64,000 nucleotides of DNA from Kineosporiaceae bacterium (GCA_016713225.1 JADJPO010000002.1:744001-808000), one strand, 5' to 3'; positions 8,463-17,826 are shown, counted from the first letter of the stretch. Made by a program: numbers and translations. Notes: generated from the letters alone by a model not told the origin.

Positions 8463-10057
8463 CGGGTCACCTCGGTCAGCGGGAGGTCCACAGCAGGGGG
8501 CGCTGCGGCCGCGCTGGACAGTCGCTGCCGGGCCAACGCCGGCCAGGCCTGCACCGCGCAGAACGGGGCGCATTGGTCGGCGTCGTCCTCGCTGCGAGTG
8601 CCGACGTGCACACAGCACTGCATCAGCCGCTCCTCGATCATGGTCGACAGGTCCATGAACGGTTTGACGGTGATGCGTGTGATCCTCTGGGCCAGAAGCC
8701 GTCTCAATCGATCCTGCTGGCCCGGCAGCCGACCCGCCGCCAGCGTGGCCAGGGTGCCGACGCCCAGGTCGCACTGGGTGCAGATGGTGCGCCACAGGTC
8801 ACCGGTGCGCGGGTGCGACAGCGAGGACTGGTCCGAGAGCAGGTCGAGCAGCGAGGACTTGACCGCCTCGCGCAGCGCACTGGGCAGGGTCGAATCGGCC
8901 ACTCTGTTCGCCAACAGGTCGGGGTCGAGGTCGAGCCAGGACTTCAGCCGGTCGTGGCCGACCAGACCGGCCAGCGAGCGCCAGGTGCCGGCGTCGTCCT
9001 TGACCAGGTAACCCACCGAGGCGCAGTGCGGGTGCGAGCAGGGCAGCGCGGTGAGATCGTGCCAGCTCACCTGGCCCCCGGTCTGGGCCTCGAGCCGGGC
9101 CAGTACCCCGGTGTGGGTCAACCGGTTCGAGGCGTCGATCGGGTTCGCCCGGCCCGACCCGAACACCGGCTGGATCGCGACGCCGCCCACGAAGGGCGTC
9201 TGCAACGCGCGCAGCACCACCGCGCCGATCTCGCCGTCGTTGACCCCGAGTGCCGCGGTCATGGTGAGCGTGGTGAACACCTCGGCCTCGCTCAGCCGGG
9301 TGATGGCGGCTTCCTTGAACCGGGTGAGGTCGGCGCCGCGGTGGTGGATCGAGGACTGCGCCGACGGGCCGTCGTACTGTAGGTAGACCTCGACCCGCTG
9401 CCGGTGACGTCGTAGCAGGGCCAGCAGTTCGTCGTCCTCGGCGATGCGCAACCCGTTGCTGTTCAGCAGGATTCGCACGATCGGTCGAGCCACCAGCTCG
9501 TCGAACAGGCGGTCGAGTTCGGGGTACAGGGTCGGCTCGCCACCTGAGAGCATCAGCACGTCGAGACGGTTACCCTCGCGGGCCAGTCGGGCGTCCACAT
9601 TGGCCAGCACGGTCTCGACCGATGCCACCCCGCGCAGCTGCGGCCCCGAGGCGGTGAAACAGGTCGGACAGCGCAGGTTGCAGTGTTCGATCACATCGGC
9701 CACCAGGATGCAGGTGTGCTGGGTCTGCATCGCCGGCAGGCCGTGGGCGTAGGCCGCCGGGATCGGCCGGAAGTTCGAGACCTGATCGGGCACATGGGAT
9801 TTCGTCGGTGCCTGCCACTGTTCCAGGTAGCTCAGGATGTGCGGCGACTCGTCGTAGTAGGTGCGCACCAGGCCATGGTCGGGGCAGCCGCGCTCGAGCC
9901 AGACCGCCCCGTCGCGTACCACGAGCCAGCCGGCGAGCCGGCGCACGTCGTCCAGCGGTCGTTCGGGATCGTCGGCGTGGCACTGCGGACAGAACGCGGT
10001 GACGTAGCGATGGATCCGGTCGCCGCGCAGGGGGCGGCCGGGTGAGAGCCCGGTCAT
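8459..10057 (-). CDS. Radical SAM enzyme of the MJ0619 / tetraether-lipid-synthase type
   Basis: 532 residues from ATG 10057, which overlaps the upstream stop (ATGA) and follows GGGAGGGTGAC. An N-terminal rubredoxin-like module carries CPQC (23-26) and GCPDHG (C58). The radical SAM cluster is CNLRCPTC (126-133), a CxxxCxxC motif, followed by SGGEP (171-175) and VYLQYDG. The C-terminal part has further cysteines in a family pattern: CSHPHC (340-345), CTQC (426-429), CC (481-482) and CAPFC (496-500), suited to extra iron-sulfur clusters. This is the layout of archaeal MJ0619/Tes, which couples lipid tails to make membrane-spanning lipids; bacterial relatives are mostly uncharacterised. The substrate here is inferred only. 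The gene sits between an Lgt-like gene and a membrane protein gene, all overlapping by four bases. Confidence 0.85.
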   Translation of the reverse strand: MTGLSPGRPLRGDRIHRYVTAFCPQCHADDPERPLDDVRRLAGWLVVRDGAVWLERGCPDHGLVRTYYDESPHILSYLEQWQAPTKSHVPDQVSNFRPIPAAYAHGLPAMQTQHTCILVADVIEHCNLRCPTCFTASGPQLRGVASVETVLANVDARLAREGNRLDVLMLSGGEPTLYPELDRLFDELVARPIVRILLNSNGLRIAEDDELLALLRRHRQRVEVYLQYDGPSAQSSIHHRGADLTRFKEAAITRLSEAEVFTTLTMTAALGVNDGEIGAVVLRALQTPFVGGVAIQPVFGSGRANPIDASNRLTHTGVLARLEAQTGGQVSWHDLTALPCSHPHCASVGYLVKDDAGTWRSLAGLVGHDRLKSWLDLDPDLLANRVADSTLPSALREAVKSSLLDLLSDQSSLSHPRTGDLWRTICTQCDLGVGTLATLAAGRLPGQQDRLRRLLAQRITRITVKPFMDLSTMIEERLMQCCVHVGTRSEDDADQCAPFCAVQAWPALARQRLSSAAAAPPAVDLPLTEVTR

Positions 10058-10845
10058 GTCACCCTCCCCGTGAGCGTCGAGGTACGGACCCGGATGCCGG
10101 CCGCGCGGCGGGCGAGCAGCGGCGCGCTGACGAGCAGGAACAGTTGCGGCCGGGTGAGGCCGGCCCAGACGACCTCGTTGCCGCGGACGAACTCGACGCC
10201 GAACCGGAAGATCGCATAGGCCGCCACGTAGCCGATGAACAGGTCGCCACGTCGGGTCAGCGCATCGCGCAGCCGCCAGATCACCAGGAAGGCCACCACG
10301 TGGAAGGCGATCTCGTAGCCGAAGGAGGGGTGAAGTGCGATCCCGGCCGGGGCGCCGAGGAGCTGCGCCTGCTCGGGCGGCAACGTGATGCCGAATCCGG
10401 TGCCGGTCGGCGTCCCGGGGCGTTCGGTGAGCAGGCACCCGATGCGTCCGAGGGCCATGGCAGCCGCGACCGCCGGGGCGAACAGGTCGCCGGTGCGCTC
10501 GCGGTAGCCGGTCAACCGCTTGCCCAGGTGGACGCCGCCCCAGGCGCCCACCAGGCCCGACAGGATGCTGCGGTTGCCGTACACCCACTGTTCGAGCAGT
10601 GAGGCGTTGGCGCGTAGATCGACGTGCTGGAACCAGGTGCCGAGCCGCGCCATCAGCGCACCGCCTGCGAGCGCCAGGGCGACGATGACCCACATCCGGT
10701 CGTCGGTGACGCCTCGGCGCCGCACCTCGTGGTGGAACAGCAAGGCCGCGACGGCGACCCCGAGCGCCACGAAGGCGCCGTGGACCAGGTCGCTGCCTGC
10801 CGCCGGGATCCCCGAGACCACAGCGATGGAGATCACCACGATCAC
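10054..10845 (-). CDS. Lgt-like integral membrane transferase (prolipoprotein diacylglyceryl transferase paralogue)
   Basis: 263 residues from GTG 10845, which overlaps the upstream stop (GTGA). It is a multi-span membrane protein with the Lgt layout: GRIGC (133-137) where Lgt has GRxxN, HPSFGYEIAF (172-181), RRGDLFIGYVAAYAIFRFGVEFVR (199-221; R214 and R221 match the conserved arginine helix). The usual Lgt HGG motif is replaced by NRSILSGLVG (91-100), and the Asn of GRxxN is Cys, so it is unlikely to be the housekeeping Lgt. Lgt moves a diacylglyceryl group from phosphatidylglycerol; a related lipid reaction is plausible. Directly coupled to the radical SAM gene. Confidence 0.8.
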   Translation of the reverse strand: MIVVISIAVVSGIPAAGSDLVHGAFVALGVAVAALLFHHEVRRRGVTDDRMWVIVALALAGGALMARLGTWFQHVDLRANASLLEQWVYGNRSILSGLVGAWGGVHLGKRLTGYRERTGDLFAPAVAAAMALGRIGCLLTERPGTPTGTGFGITLPPEQAQLLGAPAGIALHPSFGYEIAFHVVAFLVIWRLRDALTRRGDLFIGYVAAYAIFRFGVEFVRGNEVVWAGLTRPQLFLLVSAPLLARRAAGIRVRTSTLTGRVT

Positions 10846-11342
10846 GCGGTGGAGAATGCAGCCAGCAGGGCCAGGCACGAGCCGCCGGCAATGAGCACCG
10901 CGACCCCCACCGAGATCAGCAATCCGGTGCCGAAGCGGCGGGTGCGTTCCTGCGCCGTGAAGACGATGCCGGCGATCAGCAGCCCCAGCGGCAGCAGGGC
11001 GACCAGTCCCGCGGAGGGCCCCAACCAGCTCTGGTTGCCGATCACCACGAGCGCCACCACGGTGAGCAGCAGGCCGCCGCAACCGACGCCGACCCCGGTG
11101 AGTCGGCTGGGGCCGGTATCGATGGACGCGGCCTGCGGGTAGCCCGGCGCGGTGGGGTGGCCCTGACCCGGCGCACCGGGAACGCCGGGTGCACCGGGCT
11201 CGTCCGACCACGTGGCCCAGGTGTGCGGCTGGTACGGATCCGGTGCCGGCTGGTAGGGGTCAGGCGGTGGCGTGGCCGGCGTACCCGGGGTGCCGTCGTC
11301 CGGCTCGGGCGGGGGTGGCGGTGGCAGTGGCGGCATGCTCAT
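10842..11342 (-). CDS. Proline-rich membrane protein, first gene of the radical SAM cassette
   Basis: 166 residues from ATG 11342, preceded by GAGGGAAT; the frame is open further upstream but lacks a ribosome site. Residues 1-80 are Pro/Gly-rich and probably unstructured (PPLPPPPPPEPDDG, DPYQPAPDPYQPHTW). Residues ~85-166 hold about three membrane spans (LLLTVVALVVIGN, GLVALLPLGLLIAGIVF, LLISVGVAVLIAGGSCLALL). Such cytosolic Pro-rich tails are common in actinobacterial small membrane proteins, and no catalytic motif is seen. The stop overlaps the Lgt-like start, so it is the likely head of the four-gene unit 11342 to 8097, divergent from hemL. Confidence 0.75.
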   Translation of the reverse strand: MSMPPLPPPPPPEPDDGTPGTPATPPPDPYQPAPDPYQPHTWATWSDEPGAPGVPGAPGQGHPTAPGYPQAASIDTGPSRLTGVGVGCGGLLLTVVALVVIGNQSWLGPSAGLVALLPLGLLIAGIVFTAQERTRRFGTGLLISVGVAVLIAGGSCLALLAAFSTA

Positions 11343-11544
11343 GGCGATTCCCTCACACCCAGCCGAACGGCCCGAAGAGACGATGACGGTGACCAGGATG
11401 GCGCTTCCCGTGGGCCGGGCCACCACGGCCGGTACGGCGATGGCCACCAGCCCGAGGGTGCCGACTCTCGACTGCGGCGCGTTCGGTGAGCGACCGCGGT
11501 GGCCTCGACATGGGCTCACCGTAAGGGCCTGACAGACTGGCCGG

Positions 11545-12891
11545 ATGAGTAGCAGTACCTATCGGGGTGTCTTCGCGCAGGAGGCGCCGGCCTCGGCTGC
11601 ACTGTTCGAGCGGGCGCTCGTCGTGACCCCGGGCGGCGTGAACTCCCCGGTGCGTGCGTTTCGCGCCGTCGGGGGCACGCCACGGTTCATGGTCAGTGGC
11701 CACGGGCCGTATCTGCGCGATGCCGACGACCGCGAGTACGTCGACCTGGTGTGTTCCTGGGGGCCGATGATCCTCGGCCATGCCCACCCGGCGGTGCTGG
11801 ACGCCGTCCGGCACGCCGCGGCCCAGGGTTTCTCGTTCGGCACCCCGAGTGAGAACGAGGTGGCCCTCGCCGAGGAGATCGTGCGCCGGATCGAGCCGGT
11901 GGAACAGGTGCGGCTGGTCTCCTCGGGCACCGAGGCGACGATGAGTGCGATCCGGTTGGCCCGCGGCTTCACCGGGCGCCCGGTGATCGTGAAGTTCGCC
12001 GGGCACTATCACGGGCACGTCGACGCGCTGTTGGCCGCGGCCGGCTCAGGAGTGGCCACCTTCGCGTTGCCGGACTCGCCCGGGGTCACCGGCGCCAGCG
12101 CGGCGGACACCCTCGTGCTGCCCTACAACGACTTCTCCGCTCTGGAATCTGTCTTCCGAACGCACGGTGACCGGATCGCGGCGGTGATCACCGAGGCCGC
12201 AGCCGGCAACATGGGCGTGGTGCCGCCGAGGCCGGGCTTCACCCAGGCCCTGCGGCGCGTCACCGCCGAGCACGGTGCACTGCTGATCAGCGACGAGGTG
12301 ATGACCGGGTTCCGCTGCTCGCCGGCGGGCTGGTTCGGCATCGAGGGCGTGGTGCCCGACCTGTTCACCTTCGGCAAGGTGATGGGCGGTGGGTTCCCGG
12401 CGGCCGCGTTCGGGGGCCGGGCCGAGATCATGAGCCGGCTCGCGCCGTCCGGGCCGGTCTACCAGGCGGGCACGCTCAGCGGGAATCCGGTGGCGACCGC
12501 GGCCGGGTTGGCCACACTGCGCCACTGCGCCGACGAGGTCTACACCCACCTGGCCGCTGCCGCCGAGCGGCTGTCGGGCGCGGTGCACCAGTCCTTGGAC
12601 GACGCCGGCGTGCCGCATGTGATCCAGCACGCGGCCAGCATGTTCAGCGTGTTCTTCACGCCCGAGGGTGTCGAGGCCGTCACCGACTACGACACCGCCC
12701 GCCGGCAGGATACCGAGGCGTTCAAGGCCTTCTTCCACTCCATGCTGGCGCAGGGGGTCTACCTGCCACCGAGCGCTTTCGAGTCCTGGTTCCTCTCGGC
12801 GGCGCACGACGACGCCGCGCTCGACCGAGTGATCGCAGCCCTGCCGGCCGCCGCCCGAGCCGCCGCCGATGCACGTCCCAACCCGCGGTGA
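11545..12891 (+). CDS. hemL: Glutamate-1-semialdehyde 2,1-aminomutase
   Basis: 448 residues, full length. HemL moves the amino group of glutamate-1-semialdehyde to give 5-aminolevulinate, the second step of the C5 haem route, using PMP/PLP in the cytosol. Typical segments are GGVNSPVRAF, SGTEATMSAIRLAR, KFAGHYHGHVD, LISDEVMTGFR and FTFGKVMGGGFP with the PLP lysine. The last codons (Pro-Arg-stop) lie inside a large palindromic repeat (12877-12945). In M. tuberculosis hemL (Rv0524) is likewise followed by the phosphatase and cytochrome c maturation genes. Confidence 0.96.
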   Translation: MSSSTYRGVFAQEAPASAALFERALVVTPGGVNSPVRAFRAVGGTPRFMVSGHGPYLRDADDREYVDLVCSWGPMILGHAHPAVLDAVRHAAAQGFSFGTPSENEVALAEEIVRRIEPVEQVRLVSSGTEATMSAIRLARGFTGRPVIVKFAGHYHGHVDALLAAAGSGVATFALPDSPGVTGASAADTLVLPYNDFSALESVFRTHGDRIAAVITEAAAGNMGVVPPRPGFTQALRRVTAEHGALLISDEVMTGFRCSPAGWFGIEGVVPDLFTFGKVMGGGFPAAAFGGRAEIMSRLAPSGPVYQAGTLSGNPVATAAGLATLRHCADEVYTHLAAAAERLSGAVHQSLDDAGVPHVIQHAASMFSVFFTPEGVEAVTDYDTARRQDTEAFKAFFHSMLAQGVYLPPSAFESWFLSAAHDDAALDRVIAALPAAARAAADARPNPR

Positions 12892-12945
12892 TCATGCAAT
12901 CCGTGCACGTTTCGTGCACGGATTACATGATCACCGCGGGTTGGG
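12877..12945. repeat. 33-bp inverted repeat overlapping the hemL stop (dispersed palindrome family)
   Basis: Arms 12877-12909 and 12913-12945 are complementary with one mismatch and a 3-base loop (TTT). The core 19-mer GATCATGYAATCCGTGCAC is present in both arms and again three times at 54713-54812. The hemL stop TGA is inside the left arm (CCGCGGTGATCATG), so the element supplies the last Pro-Arg-stop codons. As RNA it would be a very strong hairpin and may act as terminator or 3' end protector; it also looks like a mobile palindromic repeat. Confidence 0.9.
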
Positions 12946-13036
12946 GAGGGGTAGGTAGGGGACGTTGCGGCATCGGGGCGGGGGCGGAGATGGGCCAGGT
13001 TCCGCTCGTCCCCACTCGGCCTGAGAGGATGTCGGC

Positions 13037-13711
<675 letters not shown>

Positions 13712-13728
13712 GGAGGACGACGAACGCA

Positions 13729-14436
13729 ATGCGCCTGCACACCCGGGGACGGTCGAGCCTGCTCGCCGCCGTGACGATCGGCCTGATCGTGGTGCTCGGG
13801 TCGGCCGGCTGCACCGGCTCATCCGGTCAGAGCTCGGCCACCACGGGCACGGGCATCGACTACACCGGCGCCGACGGGCTCATCCGGGTGGTCGACCCGA
13901 GCCGCCGCGAGCAGCCTGTCGCCCTGTCCGGCACCACCCTCGAGGGCGCGCCGCTCGACCTGGCCTCCCTGCGGGGGTCCGTGGTGGTACTCAACATCTG
14001 GGGTTCGTGGTGCTCGCCGTGCCACAAGGAGGCGCCCGACCTGCAGCGCGCCAGCACGGACCTGGCCGCTCGCGGCGTGAAGTTCCTGGGCATCGCCAGC
14101 GAGGTCAGCAACGACCCGGCGGCCGCACTGGCCTTTCAACGGACCTACAAGATCACCTATCCCAGCTTGCTGGACGACACCAAGCGCGCCGTTCTCGCGT
14201 TGCGCGGCTCGGTCGCGCCCGGGGCCGTTCCCAGCACGCTCGTGATCGACCCACAGGGACGGATTGCCGGCCGGATCTCCGGCGGCCTCACCTACAACAC
14301 CCTGACCGCCGTGGTGGCCTCGGTCCTCGACGGCATACCGCTCGTGATCTCTCCTGGGACCACGGCGACGTCGTCTGCCACGTCCGCTCCGACCTCCTCT
14401 GCCACGTCGTCGCCCGCACCCACGGGTACGCCGTGA
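13729..14436 (+). CDS. resA: Thioredoxin-like lipoprotein for cytochrome c maturation (ResA/TlpA type)
   Basis: 235 residues from ATG 13729, chosen for the AGGAGGA ribosome site at 13711-13717. A signal peptide with lipobox LGSAGC anchors it outside the membrane. The redoxin domain (~60-200) has the WGSWCSPCHKE active site, so it reduces apocytochrome c cysteines (or passes electrons to that end) before haem attachment. A Ser/Thr/Ala/Pro-rich tail (~205-235) follows. It is coupled to ccdA by a GTGA overlap. It is the first dedicated gene of the ResA-CcdA-ResB-CcsB operon. Confidence 0.9.
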   Translation: MRLHTRGRSSLLAAVTIGLIVVLGSAGCTGSSGQSSATTGTGIDYTGADGLIRVVDPSRREQPVALSGTTLEGAPLDLASLRGSVVVLNIWGSWCSPCHKEAPDLQRASTDLAARGVKFLGIASEVSNDPAAALAFQRTYKITYPSLLDDTKRAVLALRGSVAPGAVPSTLVIDPQGRIAGRISGGLTYNTLTAVVASVLDGIPLVISPGTTATSSATSAPTSSATSSPAPTGTP

Positions 14437-15173
14437 ACCCGGGCGCGACGGTTGCCGACGGCTCGCTGCTGTTCGCCGTCCCCATCGCCGTGGCCGCAGG
14501 TCTGGTCTCGTTCCTGTCGCCGTGCGTGCTGCCGCTGGTGCCGGGCTACCTCGGTTATGTCACGGGGCTCAGCGGTATCGACCTGGAATCACGGCGTCGG
14601 GGACGCATGGTCGCCGGAATGGCGCTGTTCGTCCTCGGGTTCACCGCGGTCTACGTGCTCATCGGCGCCACCACCGGGGCTCTCGGCGGCCTGCTGATCG
14701 AACGCTCCGCCCTGCTCAGCCGGATCCTCGGCGTGATCACGATCGGGTTGGGCCTGGTCTACATCGGCATCATGCCGCTGCTCGGCGGCGAGCGCCGGCT
14801 GGACGTGCGGCCCGCGGCGGGCTTGGCCGGTGCCCCGCTGCTCGGCATCGTGTTCGGTCTCAGCTGGACGGCGTGCACCGGGCCGACGCTCGCGGCGATC
14901 CTGGCGCTGACCCTGGACGACGCCAGCGCCACCCGCGGCGCCGTCCTGGCCACCGCCTATTGTCTGGGGCTCGGCGTCCCGTTCGTGGTCGCCGGCCTGG
15001 CCTATCGCCGGATGCTCGGAGCGCTGGGCCTCGTGCGGCGGCACCGGGTGCTGGTCACTCGGTTGGGGGGCGGGATGTTGATCGTGGTGGGCCTGCTGCT
15101 GGCCACCGGGCTGTGGGGGGACTGGATGCAGCGGATCCAAACCTGGGTACTCGACTTCGAGACGGTGCTGTGA
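14433..15173 (+). CDS. ccdA: Cytochrome c biogenesis membrane protein CcdA
   Basis: 246 residues from GTG 14433, overlapping the resA stop. About six membrane spans; the two redox cysteines are in SPCVLPLVPGYLGYVTG (~residue 30) and SWTACTGPTLAAI (~residue 150), which carry reducing power from cytosolic thioredoxin across the membrane to ResA. Length and pattern fit CcdA (DsbD transmembrane family). The stop overlaps the resB start (TGATG). Confidence 0.94.
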   Translation: MNPGATVADGSLLFAVPIAVAAGLVSFLSPCVLPLVPGYLGYVTGLSGIDLESRRRGRMVAGMALFVLGFTAVYVLIGATTGALGGLLIERSALLSRILGVITIGLGLVYIGIMPLLGGERRLDVRPAAGLAGAPLLGIVFGLSWTACTGPTLAAILALTLDDASATRGAVLATAYCLGLGVPFVVAGLAYRRMLGALGLVRRHRVLVTRLGGGMLIVVGLLLATGLWGDWMQRIQTWVLDFETVL

Positions 15174-16834
15174 TGGCGACCAGTACCCGACCCGAGGCCG
15201 AGGGCGCCTTCAGCGAGTACGACGCCGACGCCCCGATCACCCAACCCACCCTGAGCCTCGGCGGCTGGCTGCGCTGGGCCTGGCGCCAGCTCACCAGCAT
15301 GCGCACCGCGCTGCTGTTGCTGTTCCTGCTGGCCATCGCTTCGGTGCCCGGCTCGATCGTGCCGCAGAACCGTGAGGACCCCAGCCGGGTCATCGACTAT
15401 CTCGACGAGCACACGACGGTCGGCCCCTGGCTCGACCGGCTGGGTTTCTTCGACGTCTACACCTCGGTCTGGTTCTCGGCGATCTACCTGCTGCTGTTCA
15501 TCTCACTGGTGGGTTGCGTGCTGCCCCGGGCGCGGCTGCATCTGCGGGCGATGCGCTCGGCTCCGCCCCGAACGCCGCGCCGGTTGGAGCGGCTGCCCGA
15601 CCACCTCACCCTGGCCGCGCCGTCCGGGGCGAGCGCCGGCACAGCCGACACCGTCCTGGACGCCGCCCTGGTCGCGCTGCGCCGTCGGCGCTACCGGGTG
15701 GTCGACAACCGGGGGTCTCGGGACGACGCCAGCATCTCGGCGGAGAAGGGCTACTCGGCCGAGACCGGCAACCTGCTGTTCCACCTCGCGCTGCTCGGGC
15801 TGCTGGCAGCGCTGGCGTGGGGGTCCCTGGCCAGCTACTCCGGTCAGGCCGTGGTCGTGCAGGGCGGCACCTTCGCCAACACCGTGATCAGCTACGACTC
15901 CTTCAGCGCCGGCCGGCTGATCGACACCGGCACCCTGCCCCCCTTCACGGCCGAGCTGACCGACTTCAAGGTCGAGTTCGAGACCGGATCCCAAGCCGGT
16001 CAGATGGGCGCCCCTCGAGAGTTCCAGGCCACCTTCTCGGTCGTCGACGAACCCGGCCGGGCGCCGCGCACCGTCACGGTCAGCCCGAACCACCCCCTCG
16101 ACGTCAACGGCACCCGGGCGTTCCTGGTCGGCAACGGGTACGCCCCGATCATCACCGTCACCGACGGGCAGGGCAACGTCGCCTACCGCGGCCCGGTGAT
16201 CACCCGGCCGCAGGACGGCAACTACAAGTCGCTCGCCGTGGTCAAGGTTCCGGACGCCACGCCGCGCCAGATCGCCCTGGTCGGGGTGTTCCTGCCCACC
16301 TACGACCTGCAGGACGGCGTCCCGGTGTCGCTGTTCCCGCAGCCGCTCGAGCCGCGGCTGATGGTGAACGTGCTGCTGGCCGCGCCGGGTCAGGACGGCC
16401 TCGAGTTCCGCACCGGGGTGCCGCAGTCCGTGATGCGCCTGGGCGGCTCGATGACCACGGCCAAGACGGCAGATGGGCAACCCCTGAAGGTGTTGCTCGC
16501 CCCGGGCACCACGGCGCCGCTGCCGGACGGCGCAGGATCGGTTTCCTTCGACGGACTGACGCGCTATGCCGCCCTGGACATTCGGCGGGATCCGTCGAAA
16601 GGCTGGGCGCTGGGTTCGGCGCTGCTGGCGCTCGGCGGGGTGACCGCCTCGCTGTTCGTCCGCCGTCGCCGGGTCTGGGTGCGTGCCACGCCGGATGAGG
16701 ACGGTCGCCTCATTCTCACCGTGGCAGGGCTGTCCCGCGGGGACGACGCCACGCTGGGCGCCGAGGTGACGGCCATTGCCCGGGCTACGCTGCCTGACGG
16801 GGTGGCGCAGACGTCGACGACGAGGGAGTCCTGA
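15173..16834 (+). CDS. resB: Cytochrome c biogenesis protein ResB (Ccs1)
   Basis: 553 residues from ATG 15173, which shares a base with the ccdA stop. Spans occur near residues 45-65 (RTALLLLFLLAIASVPGSIV), 95-120 and 200-225, then a large extracellular domain, and a last span near residue 480 before a basic motif (VRRRRVW). ResB with CcsB forms the System II synthetase that exports haem and attaches it to CxxCH of apocytochrome c. The early PGSIVPQ stretch and overall layout are typical. It overlaps ccsB by one base. Confidence 0.93.
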   Translation: MATSTRPEAEGAFSEYDADAPITQPTLSLGGWLRWAWRQLTSMRTALLLLFLLAIASVPGSIVPQNREDPSRVIDYLDEHTTVGPWLDRLGFFDVYTSVWFSAIYLLLFISLVGCVLPRARLHLRAMRSAPPRTPRRLERLPDHLTLAAPSGASAGTADTVLDAALVALRRRRYRVVDNRGSRDDASISAEKGYSAETGNLLFHLALLGLLAALAWGSLASYSGQAVVVQGGTFANTVISYDSFSAGRLIDTGTLPPFTAELTDFKVEFETGSQAGQMGAPREFQATFSVVDEPGRAPRTVTVSPNHPLDVNGTRAFLVGNGYAPIITVTDGQGNVAYRGPVITRPQDGNYKSLAVVKVPDATPRQIALVGVFLPTYDLQDGVPVSLFPQPLEPRLMVNVLLAAPGQDGLEFRTGVPQSVMRLGGSMTTAKTADGQPLKVLLAPGTTAPLPDGAGSVSFDGLTRYAALDIRRDPSKGWALGSALLALGGVTASLFVRRRRVWVRATPDEDGRLILTVAGLSRGDDATLGAEVTAIARATLPDGVAQTSTTRES

Positions 16835-17826
16835 TGGCCATCGAGCAGAATCTGGCCCAGCTGAGCAACGTCCTGGTGTACTCGTCGATGGCGGTGTACA
16901 CCGGTGCCTTCGGGGCGTTCGTGGCCGATCTCGGGGCGCGCGGCGCCCGGGCGGGGTTGGAATCGGCTCGGCTCGAGGCCCGGGAGCTGGCCACGGTCGG
17001 CGCCCCGGCCGGTGCCGATCCGGACCTCGTGATCGAGGCCACGGCCCGGCCCGAGGAGGCACCGCCACGTCGCCGGGCGCTGGGCATCGCGATGTCGCTC
17101 ACCTGGCTGGCGTTCGGCCTGCACCTGGCCGCGGTCGTGACTCGTGGGATGTCGGTGCAGCGGGCGCCCTGGGGCAACATGTTCGAGTTCGCCACCACCG
17201 GGGCGGTGGTGGTGACCGCGGTGTTCCTGGGGGTCCTGCTCAAGCGCAAGGTCCACTACCTGGGCACCTTCGTGATCGGTCCGGTGCTCCTCACCCTGGG
17301 CCTGGCGGTCAGCGTGTTCTACTCCGAGGCCGCCCAACTGGTGCCGGCGCTGCGCAGCTACTGGCTGTTGATCCACGTCTCGGTCGCCTTCGTCGCGTCC
17401 GCGTTGTTCACCCTCGGCTTCTCGACCTCGGTGCTGCAGCTGCTCCAGGAGCGCCGTGAGCTCACCCGGGCGGCCGGTGGCACCCCGCGCCGTGGCCGGT
17501 TCATGGACGCGCTGCCCGGCTCGGCCGATCTCGAGCGCTCCAGCTACCAGCTGCACATCGCCGCATTCCCGTTGTGGGGGTTCACCCTGATCGCCGGCGG
17601 GATCTGGGCCGAAGCCGCCTGGGGCCGGTACTGGAACTGGGACCCCAAGGAGGTCTGGAGCTTCATCATCTGGGTCGTCTACGCCGCGTACCTGCACGCT
17701 CGGGCCACCCGCGGGTGGGAGGGCCGTCGCGCCGCCTACCTGGTGATGTTCGGCTACGCCTGCCTGCTGGCGAACTTCCTGGTGGTCAACTTCTTCGCGG
17801 TGGGCAAGCACACCTACGCGCGGTGA
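16834..17826 (+). CDS. ccsB: Cytochrome c biogenesis protein CcsB (CcsA/ResC type)
   Basis: 330 residues. A multi-span membrane protein with the haem-handling WWD-type motif WGRYWNWDPKEVWSFIIW (~residues 265-282) and conserved histidines in the spans around it (LLIHVSV, SSYQLHIAAFPLWG). Partner of ResB in haem export and ligation to apocytochrome c on the outer face of the membrane. Last gene of the operon; its end overlaps the convergent minus-strand gene by 13 bases. Confidence 0.95.
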   Translation: MAIEQNLAQLSNVLVYSSMAVYTGAFGAFVADLGARGARAGLESARLEARELATVGAPAGADPDLVIEATARPEEAPPRRRALGIAMSLTWLAFGLHLAAVVTRGMSVQRAPWGNMFEFATTGAVVVTAVFLGVLLKRKVHYLGTFVIGPVLLTLGLAVSVFYSEAAQLVPALRSYWLLIHVSVAFVASALFTLGFSTSVLQLLQERRELTRAAGGTPRRGRFMDALPGSADLERSSYQLHIAAFPLWGFTLIAGGIWAEAAWGRYWNWDPKEVWSFIIWVVYAAYLHARATRGWEGRRAAYLVMFGYACLLANFLVVNFFAVGKHTYAR

